Positions 34,650 to 44,600 of a stretch of DNA of 64,000 nt are shown piece by piece; position 1 is the first letter of the stretch, and each line of letters starts with the position of its first letter. Position numbers and translations under genes: made by a program. Source of the stretch: Rhodospirillum centenum SW (GTDB taxonomy: Bacteria; Pseudomonadota; Alphaproteobacteria; Azospirillales; Azospirillaceae); contig NC_011420.2 of the NCBI RefSeq assembly GCF_000016185.1, positions 1 through 64,000 on the forward strand, written 5' to 3'. The notes beneath the pieces were generated by a model. The model saw nothing but the letters and a program-made list of their open reading frames with translations, was not told the origin of the DNA and made no database searches.

Positions 34650-35405
34650 ATGTACGATCTGAACGATGCCCAGCCGCAGATGGCCCCGGCCGGCGACCTG
34701 ATCCCGGACGGTACTTTCGCCCGGGTGCGGATGACCATCCGACCCGGCGGCGTGAACGGCTCCAGCCCACTGGACGCCGGCCTGCTGACCGCCTCGAAAT
34801 CCTCCGATGCCAAGATGCTCGACTGCGAGTTCACCGTGGTCGAGGGGGCGTTCGCCCGGCGGAAGTTCTGGCAGAACTTCACCGTCGCCGGCGGCAAGCT
34901 GGACGACAAGGGCGTGTCCAAGGGCTGGAACATCGCCAAGGCCGCCTTCCGCGCCATGGTGGACAGCGCCCTCGGCCTTGATCCAAAGGACATGAGCGAC
35001 GCCGCCAAGGCGAAGCGCACTCTGCGCGGGCTGAAGGACCTGGACGGGATCACCTTCGTCGCCCGCATCATGGTCGAGCCGGCGAGCAGCCCTCAGTACA
35101 AGGACGCCAACAAGCTGGCCCATGTGGTGACGCCCGACGAGCCGCAGCATTCCGCTGTGTTGCGGGGTGAGGCTGTGCCTCCGGAGCCGGTGAACGCCAA
35201 GCCGCGCAAGGCGGCGGAACCCGCGGCGCAGGGCGGTCCCGCCTGGGCCACGACCCCGCCGGCCGCCAACCCCAATGCCGGGGCGGCCTGGAACACATCG
35301 CCTGCCGCCCCCGCGACGGCGCCCGCGTGGGCGGGGCAGACCACGGCCCCCGCGTCGCCGCCGCCCGCCGCTCCGCCCGCCGGGCCGGCGTGGCTCAACG
35401 GCTGA
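34650..35405 (+). CDS. SSB-like phage protein (DUF669-type)
   Basis: 251 residues from ATG 34650 after AAGGAGACC. LIPDGTFARVRMTIRPGG ... LDCEFTVVEGAFARRKFWQNFTVAGG ... GWNIAKAAFRAMVDSALGL ... ITFVARIMVEP is the OB-fold-like pattern of phage single-strand-binding proteins. The last 75 residues are Pro/Ala-rich and end in AWLNG, comparable to the disordered tails of SSBs that recruit partners. The N-terminus reads MYDLND, shared with three nearby proteins. Confidence 0.8.
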   Translation: MYDLNDAQPQMAPAGDLIPDGTFARVRMTIRPGGVNGSSPLDAGLLTASKSSDAKMLDCEFTVVEGAFARRKFWQNFTVAGGKLDDKGVSKGWNIAKAAFRAMVDSALGLDPKDMSDAAKAKRTLRGLKDLDGITFVARIMVEPASSPQYKDANKLAHVVTPDEPQHSAVLRGEAVPPEPVNAKPRKAAEPAAQGGPAWATTPPAANPNAGAAWNTSPAAPATAPAWAGQTTAPASPPPAAPPAGPAWLNG

Positions 35406-35455
35406 CCGGGGAGCGGGGCCGCGCCGATGACGATGCAGGGCCGGCCCCGACCACC

Positions 35456-35683
35456 ATGACCGACGATGACTGGCAGGCGCAGGTGACGCGCGAAGCGGCG
35501 AAGGCGATCGGACAATGGCTCGAAGGACGCGGCCGGCTGCACCAGCCCATCGCCGTGCTGACCCTGCCCGAACTGGAAGCGATGGCGGCCAACGCCATCG
35601 CCCGGTTCGTGGTCCTGGCCTCGGAACGGATCCGCGACCGGCCGGACGACAACCGGGACCTGACCCGGCTCTTGCTCGGGTGA
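35456..35683 (+). CDS. Small phage early protein
   Basis: 75 residues from ATG 35456: WQAQVTREAAKAIGQWLEGRGRLHQPIAVLTLPELEAMAANAIARFVVLASERI. All-helical, no recognised domain. The stop overlaps the GTG start of the next gene by 4 nt. Confidence 0.65.
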   Translation: MTDDDWQAQVTREAAKAIGQWLEGRGRLHQPIAVLTLPELEAMAANAIARFVVLASERIRDRPDDNRDLTRLLLG

Positions 35684-36045
35684 GGCTCTGCTCGGTCTGC
35701 GACCGGGAGGGCCGCGGCTTCCTCTACAGCCATCCCGGCCATCCCGACCGGCTCCACCGCTTCTGCTCCATGGGCTGCCTCGATGCCGGCGCCCGTCTGG
35801 CAAAGGAGAACAACGGCATGATCGACAAAACCGCGCGGGAGGTGCAGGCGCTGAAGGACGCCCGCCGCCCGTTCGCCGAGGCCCTGACCGAGCTCGGGCT
35901 GATGGACCCCTTCTTCCACCGTACCGCTGCCGAGATCGACCGCCTGATCGAGGCGGCCGTCACCGGCTACGTCGACAGCATGCAGCGGCGGGCCGGTGTG
36001 CGGGAGCGGACCGGCACCGCGCTGGACGACCCTTTGCCTTTTTGA
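35680..36045 (+). CDS. DUF6511-like phage protein with zinc-binding Cys motif
   Basis: 121 residues from GTG 35680 (overlap GTGA with the previous stop). The N-terminus MRLCSVCDREGRGFLYSH...HRFCSMGC has a CxxC ... CxxxC pattern suggesting a treble-clef zinc ribbon, followed by a helical C-terminal part. It matches what is called DUF6511 in phage annotations. Function unknown. Confidence 0.7.
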   Translation: MRLCSVCDREGRGFLYSHPGHPDRLHRFCSMGCLDAGARLAKENNGMIDKTAREVQALKDARRPFAEALTELGLMDPFFHRTAAEIDRLIEAAVTGYVDSMQRRAGVRERTGTALDDPLPF

Positions 36046-36275
36046 GAGGGCCGGCCGTCATGATGGATCTGAACGACGACGGACCGGCCGGGGAGTGGCT
36101 TCAACTGCTCGAGGCGGCCGATGCCAACGCTGAGACCGACTTCGAGATCGCGTTCTGCGAGAGCCTGCGGGAGAAGTTCGAGACCTACGGCAGCCGCGCC
36201 CGGCTGACCGACGCGCAGGACCGCAAGCTTCGCTGCATCGCGCAGGGCGGCGGCTTCTGGGAGCGCGGCGCATGA
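36042..36275 (+). CDS. Small phage early protein with MDLND start
   Basis: 77 residues from 36042, or 70 from the ATG at 36063 (MDLNDDGPAGEWLQLLEA). Acidic N-terminus, helical body, ending KLRCIAQGGGFWERGA. Overlaps both neighbours by 4 nt. Function unknown. Confidence 0.6.
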   Translation: MRGPAVMMDLNDDGPAGEWLQLLEAADANAETDFEIAFCESLREKFETYGSRARLTDAQDRKLRCIAQGGGFWERGA

Positions 36276-37069
36276 TCGACCTCAACCATGGGTCCGGCTG
36301 CCAGTACGAGGGGCCGGCCCGTCCGCCCGATCTGGCCGCCGCGGTCAACACCGCCATCGACGCCATCCTGGTCGCCCGCAACCGGGCGCAGCCCCCACGC
36401 CGCTACGTCAGCACCTCGGGCATCGGCCGCGAATGCCTGCGCCAGATCCAATACGACTATCTCGCCGTGCCAAAGGATGCAGGGGCTGATTTCACGGGCG
36501 CCACTCTGCGCATCTTCGATGCCGGCCATCGTGGCGAGGACGTCGTCGCCGACTGGCTGCGCGCCGCCGGCTTCGACCTGCGCACGCACCGCCGGGACGG
36601 GAGGCAGTTCGGCTTCGCGGCACTGGGCGGGCGGTTCAAGGGCCACATCGACGGCTGCCTCGTCGCCGGACCCGCCGCCATGGCCTATCCGGCCCTGTGG
36701 GAGAATAAATGCCTGGGGGCGGCCCCGTGGAAGGAGGTGGTCAAGCGGGGTGTCGTCCTTGCCCGGCCGGTCTACGCAGCACAGATCGCGCTTTATCAGG
36801 CCTATATGGACCTAGCCGAACCGGCCCTGTTCACGGCGCTGAACCGCGACAGTTGGGAACTGCACGCCGAACTGGTGCCCTTCGACGCGCCGCTGGCCCA
36901 GCGCATGAGCGACCGGGCGGTGGAGGTGGTACAGGCATCCGCGGTGCAGGAACTGTTGCCCCGTGCCGCCGCCCACCGCACCTCGGCGCTGTGCCGTGGC
37001 GGCTGGACCGGGGGCGAATGGCACGCGCCTTGCCCATGGCAGGACCGTTGCTGGGGGCCTGCGCCATGA
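36272..37069 (+). CDS. PD-(D/E)XK nuclease
   Basis: 265 residues, MIDLNH start. The nuclease core is visible as IFDAGHRGEDVVADWL (about 88), GHIDGCL (about 127) and the E-x-K strand WENKC (about 144), followed by AAQIALYQAYMDL. This is the RecB/Cas4-like exonuclease layout. C-terminal cysteines (ALCRGGW ... APCPWQDRCWG) could bind metal or an Fe-S cluster. Likely a phage recombination exonuclease acting with the Sak4-like ATPase and SSB. Confidence 0.83.
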   Translation: MIDLNHGSGCQYEGPARPPDLAAAVNTAIDAILVARNRAQPPRRYVSTSGIGRECLRQIQYDYLAVPKDAGADFTGATLRIFDAGHRGEDVVADWLRAAGFDLRTHRRDGRQFGFAALGGRFKGHIDGCLVAGPAAMAYPALWENKCLGAAPWKEVVKRGVVLARPVYAAQIALYQAYMDLAEPALFTALNRDSWELHAELVPFDAPLAQRMSDRAVEVVQASAVQELLPRAAAHRTSALCRGGWTGGEWHAPCPWQDRCWGPAP

Positions 37070-38388
37070 CCGGCATCATCCCCTCCGCCACCCAGGCCCG
37101 CGCCATCGCTGCCATCCACGACTGGTTCGAGAACCGCACCCATGAACAGCCGGTGTTCCGTCTCTTCGGCTATGCCGGCACCGGCAAGAGCACCGTATTG
37201 AAATTTGCGCTGGACGATTTGGGCATCGATCCGCACCGCTCCGGCAAAGATGGCGGCGCGATGGTGCCGGGCGTGGTCACCGCCACCTTCACCGGCAAGG
37301 CGGCGCTGGTGCTGCGGCGCAAAGGCACGCCCGCCCGCACCATCCACAGCCTGATCTACCGCGTGATCGAGGCGACCGAGGAGGAGATCGAGGCGGCGCG
37401 GCGGAAGATCGCCGACGCCGAGCAGAAGGCGCGCGCCCTGTCCGGCTTCGAGCGCGTCACCGCCGAGGCGGCGATCGAGGCCATGCGCCAGGGGCTGAAG
37501 GACATGCGCAAACCCCGCTTCGACCTCAACCCCGACAGCGACGCCGCCCACTGCCGGCTGATCGTGCTAGACGAGGTGTCGATGGTGGGCGCCGAGATGG
37601 CCCGCGACCTGCTGTCCTTCGGCAAGCCCATCCTGGTGCTGGGCGACCCCGGCCAGTTGCCGCCGATCAAGGGCGAAGGCGCCTTCACGCAACAGGCCCC
37701 CGACATCATGCTGACCGAGATCCACCGGCAGGCGGCGGAGAGCGCCGTCATCCGGCTGGCCACCTGGGCACGGGAGGGCCGGCCGATCCCCATGGGCCGG
37801 CATGATGATCACGTCTGGAAGCTGGCCAAGACGGCGGTGACGCCGGACCAGTGCCTGCGCGGCGGACAGGTGATCTGCGGCCTGAACGCCACCCGGCTGC
37901 AACTGAACAACGCCCTGCGCCGCGCCGCCGGCCTCAATGGCGGCTGGTTTCCGACCGGACCGGCCGAGAAAGTCGTCTGCCTGAAGAACCGCAACGACCT
38001 TGGCCTGATCAACGGCATGTTCCTGACGCTGGACGACATCGTGGACGAGGGCGGCCTGTACTTCTCCGCCGCGGTGACCGACGAGGACGGCAACGCCATC
38101 GGCGCCGTCGGCCCGGACGGCCGGCACAACCGGCTGCGCCTCTACAAGGGGCACTTCGAAGATCACCACGCGCTCGACAAGGACCGCAACGACCGGGACT
38201 GGAAGGAAAAGAAGTATCTGATTGAGGCGACCTACGGCTGGGCCATCACCGGGCACAAGGCCCAGGGCAGCCAGTGGGAGAACGTCATCGTCTGGGACGA
38301 CGGGCTGGGCCGCACGGCGGAGGACCGCGCCCGCTGGCTCTACACCGCCATCACCCGGGCCGAGAAGGGACTGGTGATCCTGGCATGA
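37066..38388 (+). CDS. Dda/RecD-like superfamily 1 helicase
   Basis: 440 residues from ATG 37066. Motif I FGYAGTGKST (about 34-43), motif II LIVLDEVSM (about 165), motif III LVLGDPGQLPPIKG (about 190), and the C-terminal UvrD-like block YGWAITGHKAQGSQWENVIVWDD ... WLYTAITRAEKGL (about 390-440) are all present. Homologous to T4 Dda and RecD2, 5'-3' DNA helicases used in phage replication. Overlaps nuclease and primase genes by 4 nt each. Confidence 0.92.
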   Translation: MTGIIPSATQARAIAAIHDWFENRTHEQPVFRLFGYAGTGKSTVLKFALDDLGIDPHRSGKDGGAMVPGVVTATFTGKAALVLRRKGTPARTIHSLIYRVIEATEEEIEAARRKIADAEQKARALSGFERVTAEAAIEAMRQGLKDMRKPRFDLNPDSDAAHCRLIVLDEVSMVGAEMARDLLSFGKPILVLGDPGQLPPIKGEGAFTQQAPDIMLTEIHRQAAESAVIRLATWAREGRPIPMGRHDDHVWKLAKTAVTPDQCLRGGQVICGLNATRLQLNNALRRAAGLNGGWFPTGPAEKVVCLKNRNDLGLINGMFLTLDDIVDEGGLYFSAAVTDEDGNAIGAVGPDGRHNRLRLYKGHFEDHHALDKDRNDRDWKEKKYLIEATYGWAITGHKAQGSQWENVIVWDDGLGRTAEDRARWLYTAITRAEKGLVILA

Positions 38389-40913
38389 TCGACCTCAACG
38401 ACGTCTGGCAGCCGCCACCCCGGTTCGACCTGCGACAGGTCCGCGACAGGCTGGCGGCGTCCGCGCCCGACTGGCTGCCGCCGCTGTTCCCCAGGGGCCG
38501 CCTCTCCGCCGACCGACGCACCCTGCGCTGTGCCGATCTCTCCGGCCGGCCGCCGCGCAACGAGGGCTCCTGCGTGCTGCACCTGGTGGGCAGCCATGCC
38601 GGCTGGGGTTTCGACTTCGCCACCGGCGAGAGCGCCGGACCCATTGACCTGATCCACTACGCCACCGGCCTGGAGGATGGGCCGCTGTTCGAGGAGGCGG
38701 TCCGGCTCGCCCGTATGGACCTGCCAGTGTCGGCGCCGCGGCCCGCTTCGGGCAGGCCGGACCACAGCCTGGAGGTCGCCCGCATCCTCGACGGCTGCCG
38801 CCCGCTCGCCGGCACCGTGGCCGAAACCTACCTGCGCAGCCGGGGACTGGCCGATCCGGGATCGCCGGACCTGCTCTATCACGACGATCTCGCCGACCGC
38901 GACACCGCGCGCGGCTGGCCCGGCCTCGTGGCGGTGGTGCGCGACGGCGCCGGCCAGCCCACCGGCGGCATCCACCGCACCTTCCTGCTCGACGACGGCT
39001 CGTGCAAGGCGCCGCCGGGCAAGAAGATGCTGGGGCCGATTGCGAATGGGCATGTCCGGCTGGCTCCCCTTGGCGCAGACGGTCATCTGGGCGTGGCCGA
39101 AGGTATCGAGACGGCGCTGGCCGCAACGGCGATCTTCGGCATTCCCACCTGGGCCGGTCTGTCCGCGGACGGCGTGCGCCGGTTTCAATGGCCGGAGGGC
39201 ACAAGCCAAATCACCATCTTCGCCGACGCCGGGGACGCTGGCCGCCAAGCCGCCGCTGCGCTGGCTGACCGGCTGAACCGGGCGGACATCCTCAACTCTA
39301 TCGTCGTCCCGCTGCACGGCGATGATTTCAACGATGATCTGCGGCAGGGGAAGAGTGCCGCTGACTATAGCCTGGAGCCTGCCGCGCAACCTGCCCGGAC
39401 GCTCAACACCCTGGCGGAGATGGAAGCCGCCGCCCTCGCGCTCACCTGTCCGCCCGACATGACGGACCTTGCCCGCCTTCTGGGTGCCATCGCCACCGCG
39501 CGGCTCGACCCCGTGCCCATCCGGCACCTGCTGACCACCATCAAGGCCACCACCCGCATCCCGGTCTCGGTGCTGGAGAAGCAGCTTCGCGACCTGCGCC
39601 GCCGGCTGAATGGCGGCGGCGGTGACGCGCCGGCGATCCGTTCGCCCTGGGCCGCCATGCTGCGCATCGGCGATGACGGCACGCCGGAGCGCAACGAGGC
39701 CAATGTCATCACCGCCCTGTCCAATGATCCGGCCTTCGCCGGGGCCCTGGTCTTCGACGAATTCCGGCAGGAGATTCTGGCGGCCCGCCCGCTGCCCTGG
39801 GAAAGCGCCCCGTTCCCGGCCGCGCGCCCCTGGAATGCCACCGACGACGTGCGCTGCGCCGAATGGCTCCAGCGCCGCGAGATCAACGTCACGCCCCTGG
39901 TGGTCAGCCGCAGCGTCGGCGCGGTGGCCAACGACATCCGCGTCCATCCGGTGCGTGACTATCTCGATCATCTGCGCTGGGACGGCACGGCGCGGCTGGA
40001 GACCTGGGCCATCCGCTATCTTGGCGCCAAGGACACGCCGCTCAGCCACGCCTTCGGCGCCCGCTGGCTGATCTCCGCCGTCGCCCGCATCCTGCGGCCG
40101 GGCGCCAAGGTCGACCACATGCTGATCCTGGAAGGGCCGCAGGGTACCGGCAAATCGACCGCGCTGAAGGTCCTGGCCGGCGAGGACTGGTTCACCGACG
40201 AACTGGCGGAGATCGGCAGCAGGGACTGCGCCCAGCAGATGCGCGGCGTCTGGATCATCGAGATCGCCGAACTGGACGCCATCGGCCGGGCCGAGGTCGA
40301 GCGCATCAAGGCCTTCCTGACCCGCACCACCGACCGCTACCGCCCGCCGTACGAGCGCTACGTCATCGACGTGCCCCGCCAGTGCGTCTTCGCCGGTTCC
40401 GTCAACCCGGACACCTACCTGCGCGACGAAACCGGCAACCGCCGCTTCTGGCCGCTGCGCTGCGGCCGCATCGACCTGGACGCCCTGCGGCAGGACCGCG
40501 ACCAGCTTTGGGCCGAGGCGGTGGCCCGTTTCCGCGACGGCGCCATCTGGTGGCTGGACGATCCCGATCTGATCGCCGCCGCTAGGATCGAGCAGGAAGC
40601 CCGCTACCAGGGCGACGCCTGGGACGCCCGCATCGACCGCTGGCTGACCCACGAGCGCCGCCGCATCAACCGCGGTTATGCCGGCTACGACGACTGGCGC
40701 GACGAGGAGGTCGAGCGCGACCGGCCGGTCTGCGACGTTTCCGTGGGTGAAATCCTGGAAGGGGCGCTGGGGATTGAAACGGGAAAGTGGTCACGGGGCG
40801 ACCAGATGCGCGTGGCGGCGTATCTGAAGGCCCGGCAGTGGGAGCGGTACAAGGCAGGAGCGGGTGGTCGGCGGGAATGGCGGTATCGGCGGCCGACTTG
40901 GCTGGCCGATTGA
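38385..40913 (+). CDS. Primase-helicase (TOPRIM plus VapE-type ATPase)
   Basis: 842 residues, MIDLND start. The N-terminal part carries a primase-like CHC2/DUF7146 region and a TOPRIM core: GVAEGIETALAA (about 236) and ITIFADAGDAGRQAA (about 275). The C-terminal virulence-associated-E helicase has Walker A EGPQGTGKSTALK (about 583) and ELDAIGRAEVERIKAFLTRTTDRYRPPYERYVIDVPRQCVFAGSVN. Such fusions prime and unwind DNA for phage replication. It is the last gene of the early operon and ends 1 nt before the convergent TOPRIM gene. Confidence 0.92.
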   Translation: MIDLNDVWQPPPRFDLRQVRDRLAASAPDWLPPLFPRGRLSADRRTLRCADLSGRPPRNEGSCVLHLVGSHAGWGFDFATGESAGPIDLIHYATGLEDGPLFEEAVRLARMDLPVSAPRPASGRPDHSLEVARILDGCRPLAGTVAETYLRSRGLADPGSPDLLYHDDLADRDTARGWPGLVAVVRDGAGQPTGGIHRTFLLDDGSCKAPPGKKMLGPIANGHVRLAPLGADGHLGVAEGIETALAATAIFGIPTWAGLSADGVRRFQWPEGTSQITIFADAGDAGRQAAAALADRLNRADILNSIVVPLHGDDFNDDLRQGKSAADYSLEPAAQPARTLNTLAEMEAAALALTCPPDMTDLARLLGAIATARLDPVPIRHLLTTIKATTRIPVSVLEKQLRDLRRRLNGGGGDAPAIRSPWAAMLRIGDDGTPERNEANVITALSNDPAFAGALVFDEFRQEILAARPLPWESAPFPAARPWNATDDVRCAEWLQRREINVTPLVVSRSVGAVANDIRVHPVRDYLDHLRWDGTARLETWAIRYLGAKDTPLSHAFGARWLISAVARILRPGAKVDHMLILEGPQGTGKSTALKVLAGEDWFTDELAEIGSRDCAQQMRGVWIIEIAELDAIGRAEVERIKAFLTRTTDRYRPPYERYVIDVPRQCVFAGSVNPDTYLRDETGNRRFWPLRCGRIDLDALRQDRDQLWAEAVARFRDGAIWWLDDPDLIAAARIEQEARYQGDAWDARIDRWLTHERRRINRGYAGYDDWRDEEVERDRPVCDVSVGEILEGALGIETGKWSRGDQMRVAAYLKARQWERYKAGAGGRREWRYRRPTWLAD

Positions 40914-40914
40914 A

Positions 40915-41643
40915 TCATCCGGAATCCCCCTGGGTAGGCAAAATATGGTTGTGCTGCAGGTGAAGATAATCTCTCAGGGAACAGATCAATCGAATCAAGT
41001 CGATCACATCATCCAAAGTTGCATACTTCTCTGCGAACTCTCTCAAGGCCGTTTTTCCATCTCGGCTTAGATCCCGGTGTGTCCGTCCCCCGATCGTTGT
41101 CTCATGAACCACAGCGTTAGGATAGTCGGCCACGAAAGCCCGCAGAAAATCTGGCGAGAACAGGTCTTCAACTTCCCAGTCCAGCCGCCTGAAGTCGTAG
41201 TTGAGCGTTTCGGCTCTTTTCTCGACGACCGATCCTGGAGAGCCGCCGGCTATGGGCATGACGGGATGCAGCAGAAAGACATCTTCATAACGCACTACGC
41301 GTGGATCGAAATTACAGGCGCGTTTTAGGGCCCGGCGACCGGCTTCGTCATTGTCGAAAAGGCCAATGAAGCGGTACCTTTTCGCTCCCGCGGGTGTCAG
41401 GTCGTATTCAGCGAGCTGTCGTGCCGCGCTCAGCCGGCGGTTGACACCATCGACTCCGCCGTCATCTCCATCACCTGCTGCCAACACCCCGAAATCGTTG
41501 AAAACGTCGATTCCTCGTTCTTCTCGGTACAGTTTTGCGGCAAGTTTCAAGAAGAGGACGTCGCTTCGCCCTTCCAAGATAACGTTCCGTTTCTGGACGC
41601 TCCACCCGATCTGCTGAGCCCAGTCTTCGACGAGTCCCGCCAT
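40915..41643 (-). CDS. TOPRIM-domain protein, partner of STAND-like NTPase
   Basis: 242 residues. The TOPRIM core is visible: VILEGRSDVLFLKLAAKLY (catalytic Glu about 24) and YRFIGLFDNDEAGRRALKRA (DxD at about 97-99), the arrangement of OLD-family/DUF4435-type nucleases. The remainder (WEVEDLFSPDFLRAFV ... TREFAEKYATLDDVIDLIRLICSLRDYL) is helical. It starts 3 nt after the stop of the large NTPase gene. By analogy with PARIS (AriB) and OLD systems it may be an effector nuclease released when the NTPase senses infection; that is inference. GC is lower than in flanking phage genes. Confidence 0.75.
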   Translation of the reverse strand: MAGLVEDWAQQIGWSVQKRNVILEGRSDVLFLKLAAKLYREERGIDVFNDFGVLAAGDGDDGGVDGVNRRLSAARQLAEYDLTPAGAKRYRFIGLFDNDEAGRRALKRACNFDPRVVRYEDVFLLHPVMPIAGGSPGSVVEKRAETLNYDFRRLDWEVEDLFSPDFLRAFVADYPNAVVHETTIGGRTHRDLSRDGKTALREFAEKYATLDDVIDLIRLICSLRDYLHLQHNHILPTQGDSG

Positions 41644-41646
41644 GGC

Positions 41647-44600
41647 TCAGTTCGCCGTCAGGGGCCGCAGGAACGGGCCGTTGTGGCCGAAGGAGATATA
41701 TCCATTAATAACCATTCCTGGTCGAAGTTTCTCCCGGCCGAATTCCTGGGGCCGGAAAGTGACCTCTACGCCCTGCATTTCGCTGACCCTGGCGCGGTGA
41801 CGGCCGTCGCCGGTCTGGCTGATGCGTGCGCGCACCTGCCGGCGATCATCCCTGTCGCGCACACGCAGCCACTTCAGCCGCTCCGGCACCTCGACGAAGT
41901 GTTCCTCCCGCTGCCAACGTTGGCGAAGCTCGTGGAACTTGCGGGCCGCTTCGTGATGCCGGTCGCGCTGGTGCAGAAGCACAGCAAGTTCAAGGTCCAT
42001 CTGCGGAGTGAAAGTGCTGGAACTCCCCTTAAGGGACTCCAAAAATTCAAGCTGCTGAGCAAAATCCTGAGGGCGATCCATGCAGCAGAGGAGGTATTGA
42101 AGGCGCACGGCCTGAGCGTTGCTTCGCAAGATTGGGTTTGCGAGATGTTCCGCCGCTCTGATGCGATTGGTGGCCGGATAATCGTTGAGTTCCATCCCTT
42201 CGAAACGACGTACGCCTTCCGCCAGTGATTTAAGTGCAACGATGATCGCGTCGCTTTCGGTCTGTGGGTTGCTCCTTTCGTCGAATTCGCCGGCTACTTC
42301 CAAGAGGACGTCGAGTGCGGCCTCAGCCAGCCGCCCGAGCGCGAAACGGCGTGCCTCGGCGGCGCCACGCTGCATCGCAGCATACACGAGCCCCAAAACT
42401 TCGATCGCATTGCCCGCGGTGGCCGTCGGGTCGCTGCGGGCGCCGGTCAGAAGGTCGCGCGCGTACGTTTCTACAACGAATGAATTGTCGGGGCTGAGCC
42501 GGTAGGCGCGTCGCGTCGCATCCCGTGCCTTCGTCTGCAGATCCTGGATACGCTCTTGCTTAGCGCGGCGCTGCACCTCGACCTCGGCCAAGTCATGATA
42601 GGCGTGGGCGAGAGAGTTCAGCAGATTCATGTCGGATTCGCCGTCGGCGTCACCGGTGATGCTGAGGGCCGTTTCAATGTCCGAGATGGCGCGCGAAAGC
42701 AACTCCGCCCGCTCGTCGTCCGAAATATCGAAAGCGGACTTATCCTTGGCAATGCGTCGACGCGAGATCGCGGCATGATGGAGAAATGCCCGGCTTGTTG
42801 TCCGAAAGGCACGGGGCATCTCGTCCAACGCCACCAGAGCCTCCCGCCAGTAGGGGGCAAACAGCGCATGCCCATGGCTGGGGTCAATTTTGAAAATGGA
42901 GGTGGCGAACGCTTCAGCTACCTCACGCAGGCCCCTGTGTGCAAGGCCGGGCAGGCGGGCAATCCGCTTCAATACGAGTAGCCGGAGATGCTCAGGGTTG
43001 GTGGCCTCCCCAAATCCCGCGGCTTCGAGTGCAGGGCGGTCATAGAAAAGCGCCGTCAACAGGAAACGGCCAAGCAGGTCATGAATGAGCGCCCAGTAGC
43101 GCTGAGTGCTATCGATGCCCCGCACGATGCCGAGGGCGCCGAGCCCGGACTGAATGTCGCACAGCTTGTCCGCGGTCGGCCAATCGTGCGAGGCGGGCAG
43201 CAGTACCTCTGGCAGCGGCCGGTGAACGGTGCTCATCGCAGCGATATCGATGATGGCGTGGCGAAGAACTGGATCGGTGACTTTCTCGTGAAACTGATAG
43301 TAGAGCCAGGACTGGATGGTTTCTTCCATGTCGAACAGGCGCCGGAGCCAGAACGACAGCGCGATCCAGAAGGCGGCATAGCCATTCCCCGGGCCAACGA
43401 TTGAGCGCTGAAGGAAGTTGTTCCACTCAGCTTCCGACCGGACCGTTCCATGTTTCAGCAAATATCGGTTGAGGTGCCGTCCCAATTCTACAGCGTCCGG
43501 CTTCGACACCTGATGGGTCAGGACCGCCAAGCGTTTAAACCGGCTTCCTTCATAAATCGCGATCGGCAGGACGCTGTCCGTGACGAACACGATGCACGCC
43601 CGGCGCCCGCTCTTTTCAAGCTCGCGCGAGAAATGGATCAGGTCATCCTCGTGGCCGTTCAAGGCGGTGCGGTCGAAGACGATCAGCCAAGGAGCCTGAT
43701 AGAGACGCGTGTCCGCCCCGATCCCCGTCTTTGTGGCCGTTTCCATACAACGCGACATATACGAGGTGACTTCGACACTGCTCGGTGTAAAAGGCGCCGC
43801 CGCAGCCAGGAGCGTCGGATACCCCTCGCTCGCGGTTTCCCAGGCCAAGTTGCGGATGAAGGTGGTCGCGCCGGCACCGGACTCCGCGCTGACGTAGAAC
43901 AGGGGATTTGATTCGCCCGCCTCTCGGTCGAGCTTTCGAAGCGCCCGCTTGAGGATGTTCAGCGCGTCGGGCTCGCGCGGCCACGGCATTCCTGCGGCAA
44001 AGGGCCGCCAAGAGGAACGCGGATCTTTGAAAAAACCCTCGACATCTTCGACGCGCAGGTCGTCCGGAAGAAGCGGAATGAGGTGTTCCTCCGTGAGGAG
44101 CTCGTAGCGTCCCAAGAGCGGGTGTTCGGGATCATCGAGACCGGTGACGTCGAGTCGGTGTAGGGTCTCGGTGGCGTCGCGCAGGCGAAGAATCTGCCGC
44201 TCGTCGCGGCCTTCCATGTAGCGACGCACCAGATCGTCGACGAAAGCCCCGGCGGCTGTCGTGACAAGGCTGATTGTCCGCGCGCCCGTCTCGGCTCTCC
44301 ACGCGGCCGCTTTGTCCGTGGCGTCGGAGGCATCGCTGACGACGGTTGTGAAGGAGCGGAAGCCCTCCGCCCACAACCCTGTTAGCTCCTGCGGCAGGGC
44401 GAAAGTCGGACCACCTAGGACTACGAGATGCTTGATCGACCGCCGCTGGAGTTCCTCCAGCATCGTCAGTCGCCGGGTAAGGGCGGCTAGCCCCGAATTC
44501 CGGGTGCCTCCGCGCCCGTTGAGCAGGAACACTGGAAGGCTACGAGGTGGTAGCGGGACATCAGACGGGTTGGTGTCGACGATGTGAATTATGCCGCGCC

